Assembly (NCBI GenBank): GCA_951812775.1
Contig: OX638326.1
Location: 1,376,335 to 1,440,334, forward strand
From: an uncultured Alphaproteobacteria bacterium
GTDB lineage: Bacteria; Pseudomonadota; Alphaproteobacteria; MPNO01; UBA2964
Length of the DNA stretch: 64,000 nucleotides
Direction of reading: 5' to 3'
The notes below the pieces were generated by a model, which ran no database searches, had not been told where the DNA came from, and saw only the letters and a list, made by a program, of their open reading frames with translations. A program made the position numbers and the translations under genes. Position 1 is the first letter of the stretch, and the number at the start of each line of letters is the position of its first letter. This document shows, in pieces, positions 8,632 to 17,577 of this stretch.

Positions 8632-9884
8632 ATCACTTTGAGTATCGCGATGGCAGGCTGTTCGCTGAGGACGTCGCCATCGCCGAGATTGCGGCTGCCG
8701 TGGGGACACCCTTTTACTGCTATTCGACCGCAACGCTGACCCGACATTATGAAGCCATGGCGCATGCGCTTGAACGTGTTAAGGGGCGGATTTGCTATGC
8801 GGTAAAGGCAAATTCGAACCAGGCCGTCATCCAAACCCTCGCCAAACTTGGCGTCGGCGCAGATGTCGTCAGCGAAGGAGAAGCCCGTCGTGCACTTGCT
8901 GCCGGTATAGCGCCTTCGGAAATCGTGTTTTCCGGTGTCGGCAAAACCCGCGACGAGATGCGTTTTGCGATTGAGGCTGGTATTGGCCAGTTTAACGTTG
9001 AGTCAATTGGTGAACTTGATGTCCTCAACCAAGTTGCTGTTGATCTGAGTCAAACAGCAACGGTGGTTTTTCGCGTCAACCCGGACGTTGACGCCCAAAC
9101 GCATGACAAGATTTCAACGGGCCGGAAAGAAGACAAGTTTGGCGTAGATATTGTTCTGGCGCCGGAACTCTTTCAGCGCGCCGCAGAAATGCCAGGCATC
9201 GAGCCGGTTGGTCTGGCGGTCCATATAGGATCGCAACTGACAACATTAGACCCGTTTCGCGAAGCCTTCACGCGGGTGGCAAATATGGTCACAGACCTTC
9301 GTAGCGCCGGTCACAAAGTCACCTGCCTTGATCTGGGTGGCGGCCTTGGCATTGTCTATGACGGTGAAGAACCGCCGGAACCAACGGAGTACGCAGCTGT
9401 CGTCGCCGAAACGGTAGGCGATCTCAATGTTGAACTCACCTTCGAGCCGGGCCGCGTTTTGGTCGGCAATGCGGGTATTCTTGTTACCTCCGTCATTCAA
9501 GTTAAGGAAACCGCGACAAAACGATTTGTCGTAGTCGACGCCGCGATGAACGATTTTACCCGTCCGACGCTATATGGTGCCGTCCATGCCGCCGCACCCG
9601 TAAATGAGAACAGTGGCAGCGAGCTGACGGAATCTGAAATTGTAGGGCCGGTCTGCGAAACTGGTGATATTCTGGCGAGCAATGCGCGATTGCCAGCGCT
9701 GGCCGAAAACGATCTGTTGTATCTAAAATCGGCCGGGGCATACGGTGCGGTGATGGCATCAAGCTACAATACCCGCCTGCCAATCCCGGAAATCATGGTT
9801 AATCACGCAGAATTTAGCGTTATTCGGCCTCGACCGAGCTTTGAAGAGCTTTTGTCGCTTGACCATATGCCCAAATGGCTGTGA
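8628..9884 (+). CDS. lysA: diaminopimelate decarboxylase
   Basis: PLP enzyme converting meso-diaminopimelate to lysine and CO2, 418 residues. It shows the PLP lysine in CYAVKANSNQAV (near residue 60), HIGSQLTTLDPF, the phosphate-binding GGGLGIVYDGEEPP, and EPGRVLVGNAGIL. The C-terminal domain has the substrate and dimer-contact motifs GPVCETGDIL and SAGAYGAVMASSYN. The start is fixed by the ATGA overlap with lptM. A good hairpin terminator follows (see 9913-9938). Confidence 0.97.
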   Translation: MNHFEYRDGRLFAEDVAIAEIAAAVGTPFYCYSTATLTRHYEAMAHALERVKGRICYAVKANSNQAVIQTLAKLGVGADVVSEGEARRALAAGIAPSEIVFSGVGKTRDEMRFAIEAGIGQFNVESIGELDVLNQVAVDLSQTATVVFRVNPDVDAQTHDKISTGRKEDKFGVDIVLAPELFQRAAEMPGIEPVGLAVHIGSQLTTLDPFREAFTRVANMVTDLRSAGHKVTCLDLGGGLGIVYDGEEPPEPTEYAAVVAETVGDLNVELTFEPGRVLVGNAGILVTSVIQVKETATKRFVVVDAAMNDFTRPTLYGAVHAAAPVNENSGSELTESEIVGPVCETGDILASNARLPALAENDLLYLKSAGAYGAVMASSYNTRLPIPEIMVNHAEFSVIRPRPSFEELLSLDHMPKWL

Positions 9885-9912
9885 AACTCCCTATGTAAGT
9901 CCTTTGACGATG

Positions 9913-9938
9913 CGGCCTGAGATCAGGTCGGTTTTATT
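9913..9938 (+). terminator. intrinsic terminator after lysA
   Basis: CGGCCTG (9913-9919) and CAGGTCG (9924-9930) can form a seven-pair stem (one G-U) around the loop AGAT, followed by GTTTTATT. It lies 29 bases past the lysA stop and just before the next start at 9951, so it would end the argH-lptM-lysA transcript at least partly. Confidence 0.6.
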
Positions 9939-9950
9939 GATGGACGTGAT

Positions 9951-12434
9951 ATGAAACGTAGCGAACCCAAAGACACCGGTACCCGGCTTGGCATCAAGAT
10001 CACCCTGGCGCGTTTGGCGCTGGCCTGGGAACGTTTATGGCCGATTGTCTGGCCGCCTGTAGCTATCGTTTCGATTTTTTGTTCGCTTGCTCTGCTGGAC
10101 GTCTTCCCATCTATAAACAGCTGGGTGCATGGGCTTTTGCTACTTTTCTTCGTGGGGACATTTGGTTTCCTCATCTGGCGCGCCATCAGACAATTTTCCT
10201 GGCCACAAAACATCGCAGCACGGCGACGGGTTGAAACTGCGAGCGGTCTTGATCACAGACCTCTTACCGCGATCAATGACACGCTGGTGTCAGGTAAGGA
10301 AACTGCTGACAGCAATGCGCTATGGCAACTTCATCAGCAACGCATGGCAATCGCGGCTCAGAGCCTTCGGGTTGGGATGCCTGAACCCGGTCTCGCAAAA
10401 AAAGATCCCCTGGCCGTTCGTGCTGCTCTCGTACTCTTGCTCATCATTGCCCTAACGGCTGGATGGTCAGATCCCGCCGATCGGTTTGCCCGTGCGGTTG
10501 TTCCAGCGATTGGCGAAATTTCGAAACCGACGCGAGTGGCCCTGGATCTTTGGATTACGCCGCCGGAATACACCGGCAAACCGCCTGTATTTCCGTTGAG
10601 AACATCTTCAAGCGGCGACGGCAAGGAATCGACGGCGGCGTCCCCTACTCAGCAAATTTTGGAGGTCCCCGCCGGTAGCGTTTTAACGGCGCAAATTCAA
10701 GGCGCCCGAAACACCAACCCCACGCTCATCACAGCAGCCAAGCAGACACCCTTCGAAAAGGTTGATTCAGCTTATAGCAGGCTAGTTTACAAACTTAAGA
10801 AAGACGGCGAACACGTTGTAGCAACCGGCGACGATGAACTTGCCCGGCTGAATATTAAAGTCATTCCTGATAGCCCGCCTGAGATTTCTTTTACTGATAA
10901 ACCTGCTGCCACGCCGCAAGCGACCCTTCGGCTTTCTTTTAAGGCTCAGGACGATTACGGCGTTAAAAAGGCCTATATTCAGATCCGACGTGTTTACGAG
11001 CGCGGCAAGGTAAAAGGCCTCGCTGTCCATAAGGTTGATCTGCCCTTGCCCGCGCTCAGTTCGAAGCAGGTCAATGAAACGACCTTTCTCGATTTAGCAC
11101 CGCACAAATGGGCTGGTCTGCCTGTGATCATCGAAATGATTGCCGTTGATGGCCAGAAACAGGCTGGGTACGCGAAATCAGTTAAGATGACGCTGCCGGA
11201 GAGGATATTCAATCACCCGGTTGCTCAGGCTATTATCGAACAACGTCGCCGATTATCCGAGCAACCCGAACTTCGCGGCCGTGTTTTGCGGGGACTTGCC
11301 GGTATAGCATCCGTCCCCGGCAATTTTAATCACGACTCCGTCGTGTATCTCTCCCTGGCTTCAGCCCGCTCGCGCCTGATCCACGATCAAACAGAAGCGG
11401 TGGTTGATCCTGTCGTTCATCTGCTCTGGGACACTGCGTTGCGAATCGAAGATGGCCGACTATCAATAGCCGAGCGCAATCTTCGTCGCATTCAGAATGC
11501 CTTGATGAAAGCGTTGGCGGAAGGCGCCAGTGATAAAGAGTTGGATCGGTTGATGCGGGAGCTTCGGCGCGCCATTAACCGATTCCTGCAGGCCATGCAG
11601 GAGCAGATGAGCCGCAATCCAAATGCCCAGAAAGCGGTGGATTTCGATCCCAACACGATGCGTATGTTCCGAAGCGAAGACCTGACACGTATGCTCAATC
11701 AAATACGCGATCTTATGAGATCAGGATCTCGTCAGGCAGCGCGCGAACTGCTCGCCCGTCTGCAACGAATGCTGGAAGGCATGCGTTCTATGCAGGTGAT
11801 GAGACAGCGCGGCGGCCGCAGCGGGCGTCAGGGTGGCGCCTTGCGGCAGTTGCAGCGCCTCATTCAGCGCCAGCAACAACTTATGGAACGTACTTTCCGC
11901 GGATCGCGATCCGGACAGCGTGGCAGAGCACCTAGTGCTGCGGAGCAGCAAGCCATCCGAGAGGCCCTACGCAAATTGCGTGGCATGATGCCAGGACGAA
12001 AACCCGGCCAGCAACAGGGTCAGGGAAGAGGACAAGGTCCGGGACAGGCGCTGGATCGTGCAGATCGCGCAATGGGCAATGCCACCCGTGCTCTGGAAGG
12101 TGGTCGACCTGTCGATGCAGTTGGCTCTCAAGGCCAGGCGCTAGATGCGCTGAGACGGGCAGGTCGCAGCTTGATGCAACAGATGATGGACCGGTTTGCC
12201 CGTCAGTCCGGTCAACGCAGGAACAGAGGCAATCAGCAAAACCGGCCACGTCGAGATCCCTTGGGTCATGAAATCATGGGAGAGGATGTGGACACGGGAG
12301 ATGTCTCCATACCGGACGCAAGCGCTGTCCAGAGAGCCCGTGAAATTCTCGACGAACTTCGGCGCCGATCCGGTGAAGGATTTAGACCTAAGCTAGAACT
12401 CGATTATATTGAGCGACTATTGCAACGCTTCTAA
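9951..12434 (+). CDS. TIGR02302 / DUF4175 family membrane protein
   Basis: A large alphaproteobacterial protein of unknown function, 827 residues. Three hydrophobic segments lie near the N-terminus (about residues 27-50, 56-80 and 150-170). A middle region follows with RVALDLWITPPEYTGKPP and SPPEISF, resembling a large extracytoplasmic domain. The C-terminal 300 residues are helical, then very rich in Gln, Arg and Gly (for example GQQQGQGRGQGPGQALDRAD), ending in RRRSGEGFRPKLELDYIERL. This matches the TIGR02302 family, often found next to lysA in this class. The membrane location is inferred from the hydrophobic segments. Confidence 0.88.
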   Translation: MKRSEPKDTGTRLGIKITLARLALAWERLWPIVWPPVAIVSIFCSLALLDVFPSINSWVHGLLLLFFVGTFGFLIWRAIRQFSWPQNIAARRRVETASGLDHRPLTAINDTLVSGKETADSNALWQLHQQRMAIAAQSLRVGMPEPGLAKKDPLAVRAALVLLLIIALTAGWSDPADRFARAVVPAIGEISKPTRVALDLWITPPEYTGKPPVFPLRTSSSGDGKESTAASPTQQILEVPAGSVLTAQIQGARNTNPTLITAAKQTPFEKVDSAYSRLVYKLKKDGEHVVATGDDELARLNIKVIPDSPPEISFTDKPAATPQATLRLSFKAQDDYGVKKAYIQIRRVYERGKVKGLAVHKVDLPLPALSSKQVNETTFLDLAPHKWAGLPVIIEMIAVDGQKQAGYAKSVKMTLPERIFNHPVAQAIIEQRRRLSEQPELRGRVLRGLAGIASVPGNFNHDSVVYLSLASARSRLIHDQTEAVVDPVVHLLWDTALRIEDGRLSIAERNLRRIQNALMKALAEGASDKELDRLMRELRRAINRFLQAMQEQMSRNPNAQKAVDFDPNTMRMFRSEDLTRMLNQIRDLMRSGSRQAARELLARLQRMLEGMRSMQVMRQRGGRSGRQGGALRQLQRLIQRQQQLMERTFRGSRSGQRGRAPSAAEQQAIREALRKLRGMMPGRKPGQQQGQGRGQGPGQALDRADRAMGNATRALEGGRPVDAVGSQGQALDALRRAGRSLMQQMMDRFARQSGQRRNRGNQQNRPRRDPLGHEIMGEDVDTGDVSIPDASAVQRAREILDELRRRSGEGFRPKLELDYIERLLQRF

Positions 12435-12462
12435 GACCGCGACCACCGCTTCCTAATATCAG

Positions 12463-12846
12463 TTAGTGAACGGTTTCGTCAGGACCGGCCGTGTTCGTAA
12501 TCCGGCGGACTGTTTCACGAATTTCCGTAAGAGTGAAAGGCTTGGAAATTACATCATGTATTAGCGCGTCCAAATTGTGAGCCCGTTGCCGTTCTGCGGC
12601 ATAGCCGGTCATTAACAATACCGGTAAATCGGGATAATCCTTGGAGGCCTTAAGGGCGAGCGCAATGCCATCCAGTTGAGGCATCACAATGTCGGCCAGC
12701 ATCATGTCATAACGCTGTTTTTCGAGCGCGGTGAGAGCCTGCAACCCGTCGCCAACAGCTGTCACCTCGTGACCATTTTGAATCAAAGCTCGACTCACAA
12801 ACTCACGAACAGCTTTATCATCTTCAGCAATTAAGATGGTTGCCAA
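12463..12846 (-). CDS. cpdR: CpdR-like single-domain response regulator, TTG start
   Basis: A 127-residue receiver domain with no output domain. It has the acidic pocket EDD (residues 8-10), phospho-acceptor Asp52 in LADIVMPQLDG, LLMTGYA with the conserved Thr, and Lys in ISKPF. The segment ERQRAHNLDALIHDVISKPF is specific to CpdR, the adaptor that, when unphosphorylated, directs ClpXP to substrates during the alphaproteobacterial cell cycle. The start codon is TTG, supported by GAGGAAT eight bases upstream and by alignment to the usual MARILLAEDD start. The C-terminus (AGPDETVH) lacks the two terminal alanines reported for some CpdR proteins as a degradation signal. Confidence 0.88.
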   Translation of the reverse strand: MATILIAEDDKAVREFVSRALIQNGHEVTAVGDGLQALTALEKQRYDMMLADIVMPQLDGIALALKASKDYPDLPVLLMTGYAAERQRAHNLDALIHDVISKPFTLTEIRETVRRITNTAGPDETVH

Positions 12847-12972
12847 CAGTTAATTCCTCAAAACAGATTCATATCGGATGTGGAGAATTTTATAGAGCTG
12901 GAAGGTTTAGAAATCGTTTACAAATCGCCAAGAACACGCGGAAAATCTATGTTTTTTAAGCGTAACCTCAGA

Positions 12973-13518
12973 TCAATCAGACTGCACAATTCCGATATAG
13001 GGTAGACCACGATACCGTTTCGCAAGGTCGAGCCCGTACCCCACGACAAATTCGGGATCAATTGTAAATCCTACATAATCTGCTTCGATCTCGACTTTTC
13101 TTTGTGTCGGCTTATCAAGGAGCAAACAGGTTTTTACCGAGGCGGCCCGTCGCTCCTGCATGGTTTCGACAGCAAAGGCAATTGTTCGGCCTGATTCCAG
13201 AATATCATCGACCAAAAGCACGATGCGCCCGGCCACATCCTCAGAAAGATCATGAGTAAGCCTCACCATCCCCGAACTTTCAGTTCCCATGCCGTAGCTG
13301 GATAGGGTCACGAAATCGACCTGCGCCGACGCACCATGCCGCTCCAACGCCCTTATCAGATCAGCAGCAAAGACAAAGCTGCCCTTCAGGATAACGACGA
13401 CGAGGATGTTCTCCTTCTCATCAGCAACTATCTCGCGGGCAAGGGTGTCAACACGTTCAGCAATCTGTTCTGCTGAAAACATCGTTTTGATTTTATGCTC
13501 GTGGTCATAGGAGGTCAT
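12973..13518 (-). CDS. hpt: hypoxanthine phosphoribosyltransferase
   Basis: Purine salvage enzyme transferring phosphoribose from PRPP to hypoxanthine or guanine, 181 residues. It has the PPi loop VVILKGSFVFAADLIRAL, the PRPP motif IVLLVDDILESGRTI, and a C-terminal purine site (ADYVGFTIDPEFVVGYGLD) followed by RGLPYIGIV. Its length and motif order are typical. It is adjacent to the zinc-ribbon gene (8 bases) and may be cotranscribed with it. Confidence 0.94.
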   Translation of the reverse strand: MTSYDHEHKIKTMFSAEQIAERVDTLAREIVADEKENILVVVILKGSFVFAADLIRALERHGASAQVDFVTLSSYGMGTESSGMVRLTHDLSEDVAGRIVLLVDDILESGRTIAFAVETMQERRAASVKTCLLLDKPTQRKVEIEADYVGFTIDPEFVVGYGLDLAKRYRGLPYIGIVQSD

Positions 13519-13526
13519 TTGGATGG

Positions 13527-14189
13527 TTACCGCCGTTGGTCAAAGGTAATTATGTATTCTTCGCTACCTTTTGGCGGGAATACTTCAGTTGCAAAGCCTG
13601 CACGTTCTTTGTGGAGGAGCTTGGGAAGCGGTGGATTGAAACGCCAGCGCTTGAGAACCTTGCCATTTTTGTCACGAATAATGCCAAGTATTCGCGGTAC
13701 GACCACCGCTTTACCTGAAATATTTACGATATCGCCTTCAATTCTGACAACCTGTTTGCCGTCTTTGGGAACCGCTCTTATACGCTGATTTTGGATTGCA
13801 AGGCCGGCACCAGGTGGCGGGATAAGGCCAAGCAGGTCGAAAACGGATTTCGATGCTGGTGCCCGTTCCATAATCATATCGCGTTTAACAACCGCTCCCG
13901 TAATCATCCCGACAAGCACGATGACAACGAGTGACCAAAGAATTACAGGGGCCTTACTCTTTTTTTCACGTGGCAAGGCCGGTAAATTTGTCCCTGATGG
14001 CCGAGCCCGGCGCCCGGTCTCTAAACGCGGCGGTGACGTCGGCATCTCCTGAGGCGGTGGTAAATCGTCAGGCTGTCGTTCAACCCAGCTATACCCACAT
14101 CGGCTACACCGAACTGTGCGTCCGGACGCACCAATTGCTGCTGCATCAACCCCATAGCGGGTTTCACATTCAGGACAGGTTATAATCAT
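13527..14189 (-). CDS. MJ0042 zinc-ribbon membrane protein (DUF3426-like)
   Basis: A 220-residue protein. The N-terminal zinc ribbon has two Cys pairs (ITCPECETRY and VRCSRCGYSW), a pattern called the MJ0042 or zinc_ribbon_5 finger. A proline- and basic-rich linker follows, then one membrane segment (VILWSLVVIVLVGMITGAVV, about residues 83-102). The C-terminal extracytoplasmic domain contains VVRIEGDIVNISGKAVVVPR, as in DUF3426. It lies divergent from ftsE, a conserved position in Rhodospirillales. The function is unknown. Confidence 0.85.
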   Translation of the reverse strand: MIITCPECETRYGVDAAAIGASGRTVRCSRCGYSWVERQPDDLPPPQEMPTSPPRLETGRRARPSGTNLPALPREKKSKAPVILWSLVVIVLVGMITGAVVKRDMIMERAPASKSVFDLLGLIPPPGAGLAIQNQRIRAVPKDGKQVVRIEGDIVNISGKAVVVPRILGIIRDKNGKVLKRWRFNPPLPKLLHKERAGFATEVFPPKGSEEYIITFDQRR

Positions 14190-14380
14190 ATCGCCCGAAT
14201 TTAGTGCCTTATTTTACTGCGACGAATGACGGCATCCGTCTCCCCGTACTACGTGGTTGTATAAGGTTTCATCAAAATATTAGCAAGCAAAGGCAATCTG
14301 GATACTTCCCGATGCGGCATGCTGGACGAGCCCGTGATCGCTGTGTCATTCTCTCCTGATGAAGATCCTTGTGAGGAAAA

Positions 14381-15115
14381 ATGGTGCTTGGCGGCGGTGA
14401 CGTCATCAGATTTCAAAACGTTGGCGTCCGCTACGGTTTGGGTCCTAAAATCCTACATGACGTGTCTTTGCGTCTGGAGGAAGGGAGCTTTCACTTCCTG
14501 ACCGGCGCGAGTGGTGCCGGAAAATCGTCCCTTTTACGGCTCATGTATCTTGCAAATCAGCCGTCGCGCGGCCTGATTTCCTTGTTTGGACATGACATTG
14601 CTACAACACCGAAACGGGATCTGCCGGGTTTGCGGCGACAGGTTGGCGTCGTATTTCAGGACTTTCGACTTATTGATCACCTGACAGCAATGGAAAATGT
14701 CGCCCTGCCGCTTAGAGTGGCCGGGGCCAGCGAGGAACAGGTGCGCGAACATGTTCCCGAACTTCTGAATTGGGTCGGGTTATCCGACCAAATAGACGCC
14801 CGCCCGCCAACGCTTTCCGGCGGCCAAAAACAAAGGGTTGCGATAGCACGCGCTATAATCGCCCGACCGAAGCTGCTCCTGGCGGACGAACCAACTGGAA
14901 ATGTCGATGATCACATCGCAATGCGATTGATGCATCTCTTTGAAGAACTCAACAAGATAGGAACAACTGTTGTCGTCGCGACACATAATAAATCTCTGGT
15001 TACCGGCTTCGCCCATCCACGCCTTCACTTGGCCAATGGTGAACTCGAAGTCTTAAAAGCTGGAACGCCGTTCTCTGAACATGAAGACGAAACCGACGCC
15101 GAGGATAGGCGATAA
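14381..15115 (+). CDS. ftsE: cell division ATP-binding protein FtsE
   Basis: ABC ATPase that with FtsX forms a type VII-like complex controlling peptidoglycan hydrolases at the septum. The 244-residue protein has Walker [15 protein letters not shown], the Q-loop [13 protein letters not shown], signature [15 protein letters not shown], Walker [14 protein letters not shown] and the switch His in [11 protein letters not shown]. The ATG at 14381 follows GTGAGGAAAA. The stop TAA overlaps the ftsX ATG by one base. It is first of a four-gene overlapping operon with ftsX, a ydcF-like gene and plsC. Confidence 0.96.
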   Translation: MVLGGGDVIRFQNVGVRYGLGPKILHDVSLRLEEGSFHFLTGASGAGKSSLLRLMYLANQPSRGLISLFGHDIATTPKRDLPGLRRQVGVVFQDFRLIDHLTAMENVALPLRVAGASEEQVREHVPELLNWVGLSDQIDARPPTLSGGQKQRVAIARAIIARPKLLLADEPTGNVDDHIAMRLMHLFEELNKIGTTVVVATHNKSLVTGFAHPRLHLANGELEVLKAGTPFSEHEDETDAEDRR

Positions 15116-16005
15116 TGTCGAGCGCTCCAGTCCTACCTCTCGCGCGTGATGCTTCCAGCCGGTTTTTGCCGTGGCTCATCGCCTTTATGGTCTGGCTGGC
15201 GGCAATGGCATTGGCTGCCGTGCTCGTACTGTCTTCTTATGGCAATCAATGGCGAAGTAATCTTACTGGGACCTTGACGGTACAGATTACCACCACATCA
15301 GACGAAGCGGTTGAAACCACAGAACAACGTCTAAATCGTGCATTAGAAATTATCAGAAAGACGCCTGGCGTTGTTTCAACAGAAGCGGTTCCCTTAAAGC
15401 GAATTTCGGATTTGCTCGCTCCTTGGCTGGGCCGCGATGTTGTATCAGAATCGTTGGGTTTACCTATCCCAAGATTAATCGATGTCCGAATTAATCCAGA
15501 GAAAAATATCGACGTTGCAGCGCTGTGGGAAAGACTGAACAAAGAGGTCAGTGGCACCCAGGTCGATGATCATGGTGCCTGGCTTGATAAACTCATCGCC
15601 CTTGCCGGTGCCGTTGAGGCGATCACGCTTGCGGTTTTGGTCCTTATTAGCATCGCCGCCGTCGCAACTGTTGTTTTTGCAACGCGTACAAGCCTGACCA
15701 TCCACCGGGATGTGATTGAGCTTCTGCATGTTATCGGCGCCAAAGATCAATATGTTGCTGACCAATTCCATTGGCATGCGCTAACTCTTGGATTGAAGGG
15801 CGGAATCGCCGGCGTTTTCCTGGCCACGGCCACATTACTGGGGTTGGTATCCCTTTGGTCAGGTGTTGAGTCTTCGCTTCTTCCTCCGATCTCATTGAGT
15901 ATCTGGCAATGGATTTGTGTGTTGGCAGTAGCCTTCGCAGCAGCTGGCATCAGCACAGTCACGGCACGCATTACTGTACTTCGCGCACTCGGGCGCATGC
16001 CATGA
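15115..16005 (+). CDS. ftsX: cell division protein FtsX
   Basis: Membrane partner of FtsE, 296 residues. It has four membrane segments (roughly residues 15-40, 165-190, 222-248 and 267-287), with a periplasmic domain between the first two (LTGTLTVQITTT... RLNRALEIIRKTPGVVS). The C-terminal part carries the FtsX-family core (TVVFATRTSLTIHRDVIELL and GAKDQYVADQFHWHAL). The start shares a base with the ftsE stop, and the end overlaps the next gene as ATGA. Confidence 0.95.
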   Translation: MSSAPVLPLARDASSRFLPWLIAFMVWLAAMALAAVLVLSSYGNQWRSNLTGTLTVQITTTSDEAVETTEQRLNRALEIIRKTPGVVSTEAVPLKRISDLLAPWLGRDVVSESLGLPIPRLIDVRINPEKNIDVAALWERLNKEVSGTQVDDHGAWLDKLIALAGAVEAITLAVLVLISIAAVATVVFATRTSLTIHRDVIELLHVIGAKDQYVADQFHWHALTLGLKGGIAGVFLATATLLGLVSLWSGVESSLLPPISLSIWQWICVLAVAFAAAGISTVTARITVLRALGRMP

Positions 16006-16646
16006 GCTGGAGATCACGGCGGTCCAGAAAAGGCTTCATCCAAGGCTGGGGACTCCCCCTTGTTTTCAGCATTTTTGCCCTCGTTGCGATTTGGACGTTA
16101 GGTCTCACCTGGTTTGTAAGCACCGTTCCTACCCGTCAGGTCGAGGACAAGACAAAAACCGATGCCATTATTGTTTTAACGGGGGGCACCGGCCGACTAG
16201 AAGTCGGCCTGCAGCTATTAGCCGAAGGCTACGCCAAGCTGCTTTTTATCTCCGGGGTTGCCCGTGGTGTTGATGTTCAGGCTCTTCTAAGACTGGTACG
16301 CCGTAAACCCGATGACTTTGCCTGTTGCATTGCTGTTGGGTATCGCGCTGATAATACCGCTGGTAACGCCGTTGAAACCACGCAATGGATCAAAAAAAAC
16401 AAGTTAACATCTCTGCGTTTGGTCACGGCGAGCTATCACATCCCCCGAAGTCTGTATGAGTTTCACCGCGCAATGCCAGACATTTCCATTATCCCCCACC
16501 CGGTATTTCCGCCACAGTTCAAGCGCGATAATTGGTGGCGTTGGCTAGGAACTGCTAGACTTCTTGCAAGTGAATTCAACAAATATTTGATAGCGTGCGC
16601 CGGATTTGGCGCCAATATGAAACGGCTTTGGGACGGCAAATCATGA
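16002..16646 (+). CDS. YdcF family (DUF218) membrane protein
   Basis: A 214-residue protein with one N-terminal membrane segment (LPLVFSIFALVAIWTLGLTW) after a basic cytoplasmic start. The DUF218 domain includes DAIIVLTGGTGRLEVGLQLL, KLLFISGVARGVD, a DNTAGNAVETTQWI helix and VTASYHIPRSLYEFHRAMP. Relatives such as SanA/ElyC act in envelope biogenesis under stress. The start ATG at 16002 gives the ATGA overlap with ftsX; the longer open frame upstream is an ftsX shadow. It is coupled to plsC by another ATGA. Confidence 0.9.
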   Translation: MSWRSRRSRKGFIQGWGLPLVFSIFALVAIWTLGLTWFVSTVPTRQVEDKTKTDAIIVLTGGTGRLEVGLQLLAEGYAKLLFISGVARGVDVQALLRLVRRKPDDFACCIAVGYRADNTAGNAVETTQWIKKNKLTSLRLVTASYHIPRSLYEFHRAMPDISIIPHPVFPPQFKRDNWWRWLGTARLLASEFNKYLIACAGFGANMKRLWDGKS

Positions 16647-17362
16647 TAATGATGCGTTCCTTTCTCTATCATGGACTCTACGGCATTTGGGCATTTCTCA
16701 TGTGCTTTGCCTTCCTGCCCTCTTTAATCCTGCCATTCTGGGCGAGCGATTTTATCGCCAAATTATGGACACGTTCTGTCTTTTGGCTACTTCGCACAAT
16801 CTGCAAGCTGGATTTTCGAATTGAAGGCATTGAACATGTCTCTGACGTGCCAGTGATTTACGCATCCAAACATCAATCGGCCTGGGACACCTTACTTTTT
16901 CCCTACAAGATAGAAAGATCGGCAATCATCCTGAAGAGAGAACTCTTTTGGCTGCCATTCTTTGGCTGGTATGCAAAAAAATATGGTGCGATCAGCATTG
17001 ATCGAAGTGCCGGTGCCTCCGCCATCAGAAAAATGTTGAAGAATGCCCGCGAGTCGATAGCTGCCGATAGACCGATCATTATTTTCCCGGAAGGAACCCG
17101 TGTCCCGCCCGGCGAAACAGGTGAGTACCAGAGTGGCGTCGCGGCACTCTATAGAGACCTCAAAATACCTGTGGTTCCCATCGCCTTAAATTCTGGCCTT
17201 TACTGGCCCCGACGACAACTCGTTCGGCGTCCGGGAACAATTACATTGCGGTTTCTTCCACCAATACCACCTGGTTTGCCCCGGAAAGAGTTCATGAAAC
17301 GGCTGGAAACGGATATTGAGACCGCTCAGAGCGAGATTTGTGACCCAAATTACCGAAATTAG
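16643..17362 (+). CDS. plsC: 1-acyl-sn-glycerol-3-phosphate acyltransferase
   Basis: Makes phosphatidic acid by acylating lysophosphatidic acid at the inner membrane, 239 residues. It has an N-terminal hydrophobic segment (LYGIWAFLMCFAFLPSLILP), the catalytic HX4D in SKHQSAWDTLLF, the glycerol-phosphate motif IIIFPEGTRVPPG, and the proline motif VPIALNSG. The ATG at 16643 overlaps the stop of the ydcF-like gene as ATGA. It closes the envelope operon; a weak hairpin follows. Confidence 0.93.
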   Translation: MIMMRSFLYHGLYGIWAFLMCFAFLPSLILPFWASDFIAKLWTRSVFWLLRTICKLDFRIEGIEHVSDVPVIYASKHQSAWDTLLFPYKIERSAIILKRELFWLPFFGWYAKKYGAISIDRSAGASAIRKMLKNARESIAADRPIIIFPEGTRVPPGETGEYQSGVAALYRDLKIPVVPIALNSGLYWPRRQLVRRPGTITLRFLPPIPPGLPRKEFMKRLETDIETAQSEICDPNYRN

Positions 17363-17391
17363 CTCAAATTCTCCGTAATTGATCTTTATCA

Positions 17392-17427
17392 GCGTAAGAA
17401 AGCCTGTATTAGGCTAGTTTTCTTCGC
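17392..17427 (+). terminator. imperfect hairpin after plsC
   Basis: GCG-T-AAGAA-AGCC can pair with GGCT, TTCTT and CGC across a seven-base loop, with two bulges. It lies 30 bases past the plsC stop. No T run follows, so it may be a processed 3' end rather than a true intrinsic terminator. Confidence 0.3.
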
Positions 17428-17442
17428 AATATTAGGTAATTT

Positions 17443-17473
17443 GGGCCGCTTAAGGTTCTTTCCGGTTCGGCCC
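17443..17473. repeat. inverted repeat upstream of nrdJ
   Basis: GGGCCG (17443-17448) and CGGCCC (17468-17473) are perfect inverted repeats 19 bases apart, about 105 bases before the nrdJ start. It could be a regulator site or an mRNA hairpin. I found no NrdR-box pair or cobalamin-riboswitch core (GCCACTG) in this 215-base gap. Confidence 0.3.
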
Positions 17474-17577
17474 ACCACTTCGAACATAACAAGAACATTG
17501 AATTCTACACGGCCAGTTGATATTGTAGGTTGCCCCACTTACGTGGAACAATGAGGCCAACAATCAGGGGCATCCGA

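Noticed and set aside
17363..17577. Cobalamin riboswitch upstream of B12-dependent nrdJ
   Set aside because: No GCCACTG core or related box is present in the gap.
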